A stretch of DNA of 6,574 nucleotides from an uncultured Prevotella sp. (lineage in GTDB: Bacteria > Bacteroidota > Bacteroidia > Bacteroidales > Bacteroidaceae), in assembly GCA_946055365.1 (NCBI GenBank), contig CAMGFM010000074.1, positions 1 through 6,574 on the forward strand, given 5' to 3'. Positions within the stretch are counted from its first letter, which is position 1; each line of letters begins with the position of its first letter. This document shows positions 6,427-6,574 of the stretch, in pieces. The notes under the pieces were generated by a model. It saw only the letters and a program-made list of their open reading frames with translations. It was not told the origin of the DNA and made no database searches. Both the position numbers and the translations under genes were made by a program.

Positions 6427-6458
6427 TTTGAATTTTTCCGAATTTTTGCTTACATTTG
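6427..6458 (+). promoter_or_regulatory. Consensus Bacteroidota promoter pointing out of the right edge
   Basis: TTTG at 6427-6430, a 20-base AT-rich spacer, then TACATTTG at 6451-6458 fit the -33/-7 consensus (TTTG, 19-21 bases, TAnnTTTG) exactly. It is divergent from the TraB/GumN gene. Transcription would start around 6465, inside the first 65-base repeat unit, so the repeat would become the leader of whatever gene lies beyond the window. Confidence 0.6.
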
Positions 6459-6480
6459 CATAAGATAGGCTGCACCTCGG

Positions 6481-6501
6481 CAATCAGAGCAAGCTCTATT
6501 G
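6481..6501. other. Central hairpin of repeat copy 1
   Basis: CAAT (6481-6484) pairs with ATTG (6498-6501), and AGAGC (6486-6490) pairs with GCTCT (6493-6497), with base 6485 bulged and a very tight AA loop (or a CAAG tetraloop if the last pair opens). The matching hairpin in copy 2 has different arm sequences but the same pairing. Confidence 0.7.
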
Positions 6502-6545
6502 CTCTCGGTTTGCGCTATCTTTGCATAAGATAGGCTGCACCTCGG

Positions 6546-6566
6546 CAATTGAAACGAGTTTCATTG
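6546..6566. other. Central hairpin of repeat copy 2
   Basis: CAAT (6546-6549) pairs with ATTG (6563-6566), and GAAAC (6551-6555) pairs with GTTTC (6558-6562), with base 6550 bulged. Against copy 1, three pairs change together: A-T to G-C, G-C to A-T, and G-C to A-T. The other two arm pairs are unchanged. Confidence 0.7.
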
Positions 6567-6574
6567 CGCTCGGT

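Larger units (their letters stand above)
6455..6574. repeat. Tandem 65-base intergenic repeat, two copies (second cut by window edge)
   Basis: Bases 6455-6484 are identical to 6520-6549, starting TTTGCATAAGATAGGC and ending CTCGGCAAT. After a diverged centre, the copies converge again on ATTGC and CTCGGT. The period is exactly 65. Each copy begins with a -7-like TAnnTTTG (6451-6458 and 6516-6523). The junction holds a perfect inverted repeat, CTATCTT (6515-6521) and AAGATAG (6527-6533), around TGCAT. I recall similar CATAAGATAGGCTGC sequences between genes in Prevotella, but this could not be checked here. The copy number beyond the window is unknown. Confidence 0.85.

Overview
This window looks like chromosomal DNA of a member of the Bacteroidota, most likely order Bacteroidales and possibly near Prevotella. 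Three things suggest this. The intergenic spaces hold Bacteroidota-type -7 boxes (TAnnTTTG). The starts have A-rich leaders rather than strong Shine-Dalgarno sites. The MutL and OmpA-family proteins have the form I recall from Bacteroides, Prevotella and Porphyromonas. Genus-level placement is inference.

Layout, left to right. (1) The 3' two thirds of mutL (mismatch repair) enters from the left edge on the + strand. (2) A 335-base spacer with two possible promoters leads to a 381-residue OmpA-family outer-membrane protein, which ends in a strong rho-independent terminator. (3) A 542-base spacer carries an array of short imperfect palindromes with a 21-22 base period, then an inverted repeat and a promoter. 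(4) A 563-residue Na/phosphate-cotransporter-family protein with a C-terminal PhoU-like domain follows on the + strand. (5) A 403-base convergent spacer holds a large compound terminator hairpin, a second array of the same palindromes, and a minus-strand terminator. (6) A secreted TraB/GumN-family protein lies on the minus strand. (7) The right edge has a consensus-like + strand promoter running into two tandem copies of a 65-base repeat. The central hairpin of this repeat differs between copies by compensatory base-pair changes.

The four genes look like separate transcription units and not one pathway: each pair is separated by more than 300 bases or by terminators. They are housekeeping and envelope functions: DNA repair, outer-membrane anchoring to peptidoglycan, anion (phosphate) transport, and an exported hydrolase-like protein. 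I see no CRISPR array, insertion sequence, tRNA, rRNA or defence system. The less ordinary content is in the spacers, chiefly the two 22-base palindrome arrays flanking the transporter and the covarying 65-base tandem repeat. A smaller oddity is an altered metal-site motif in MutL.
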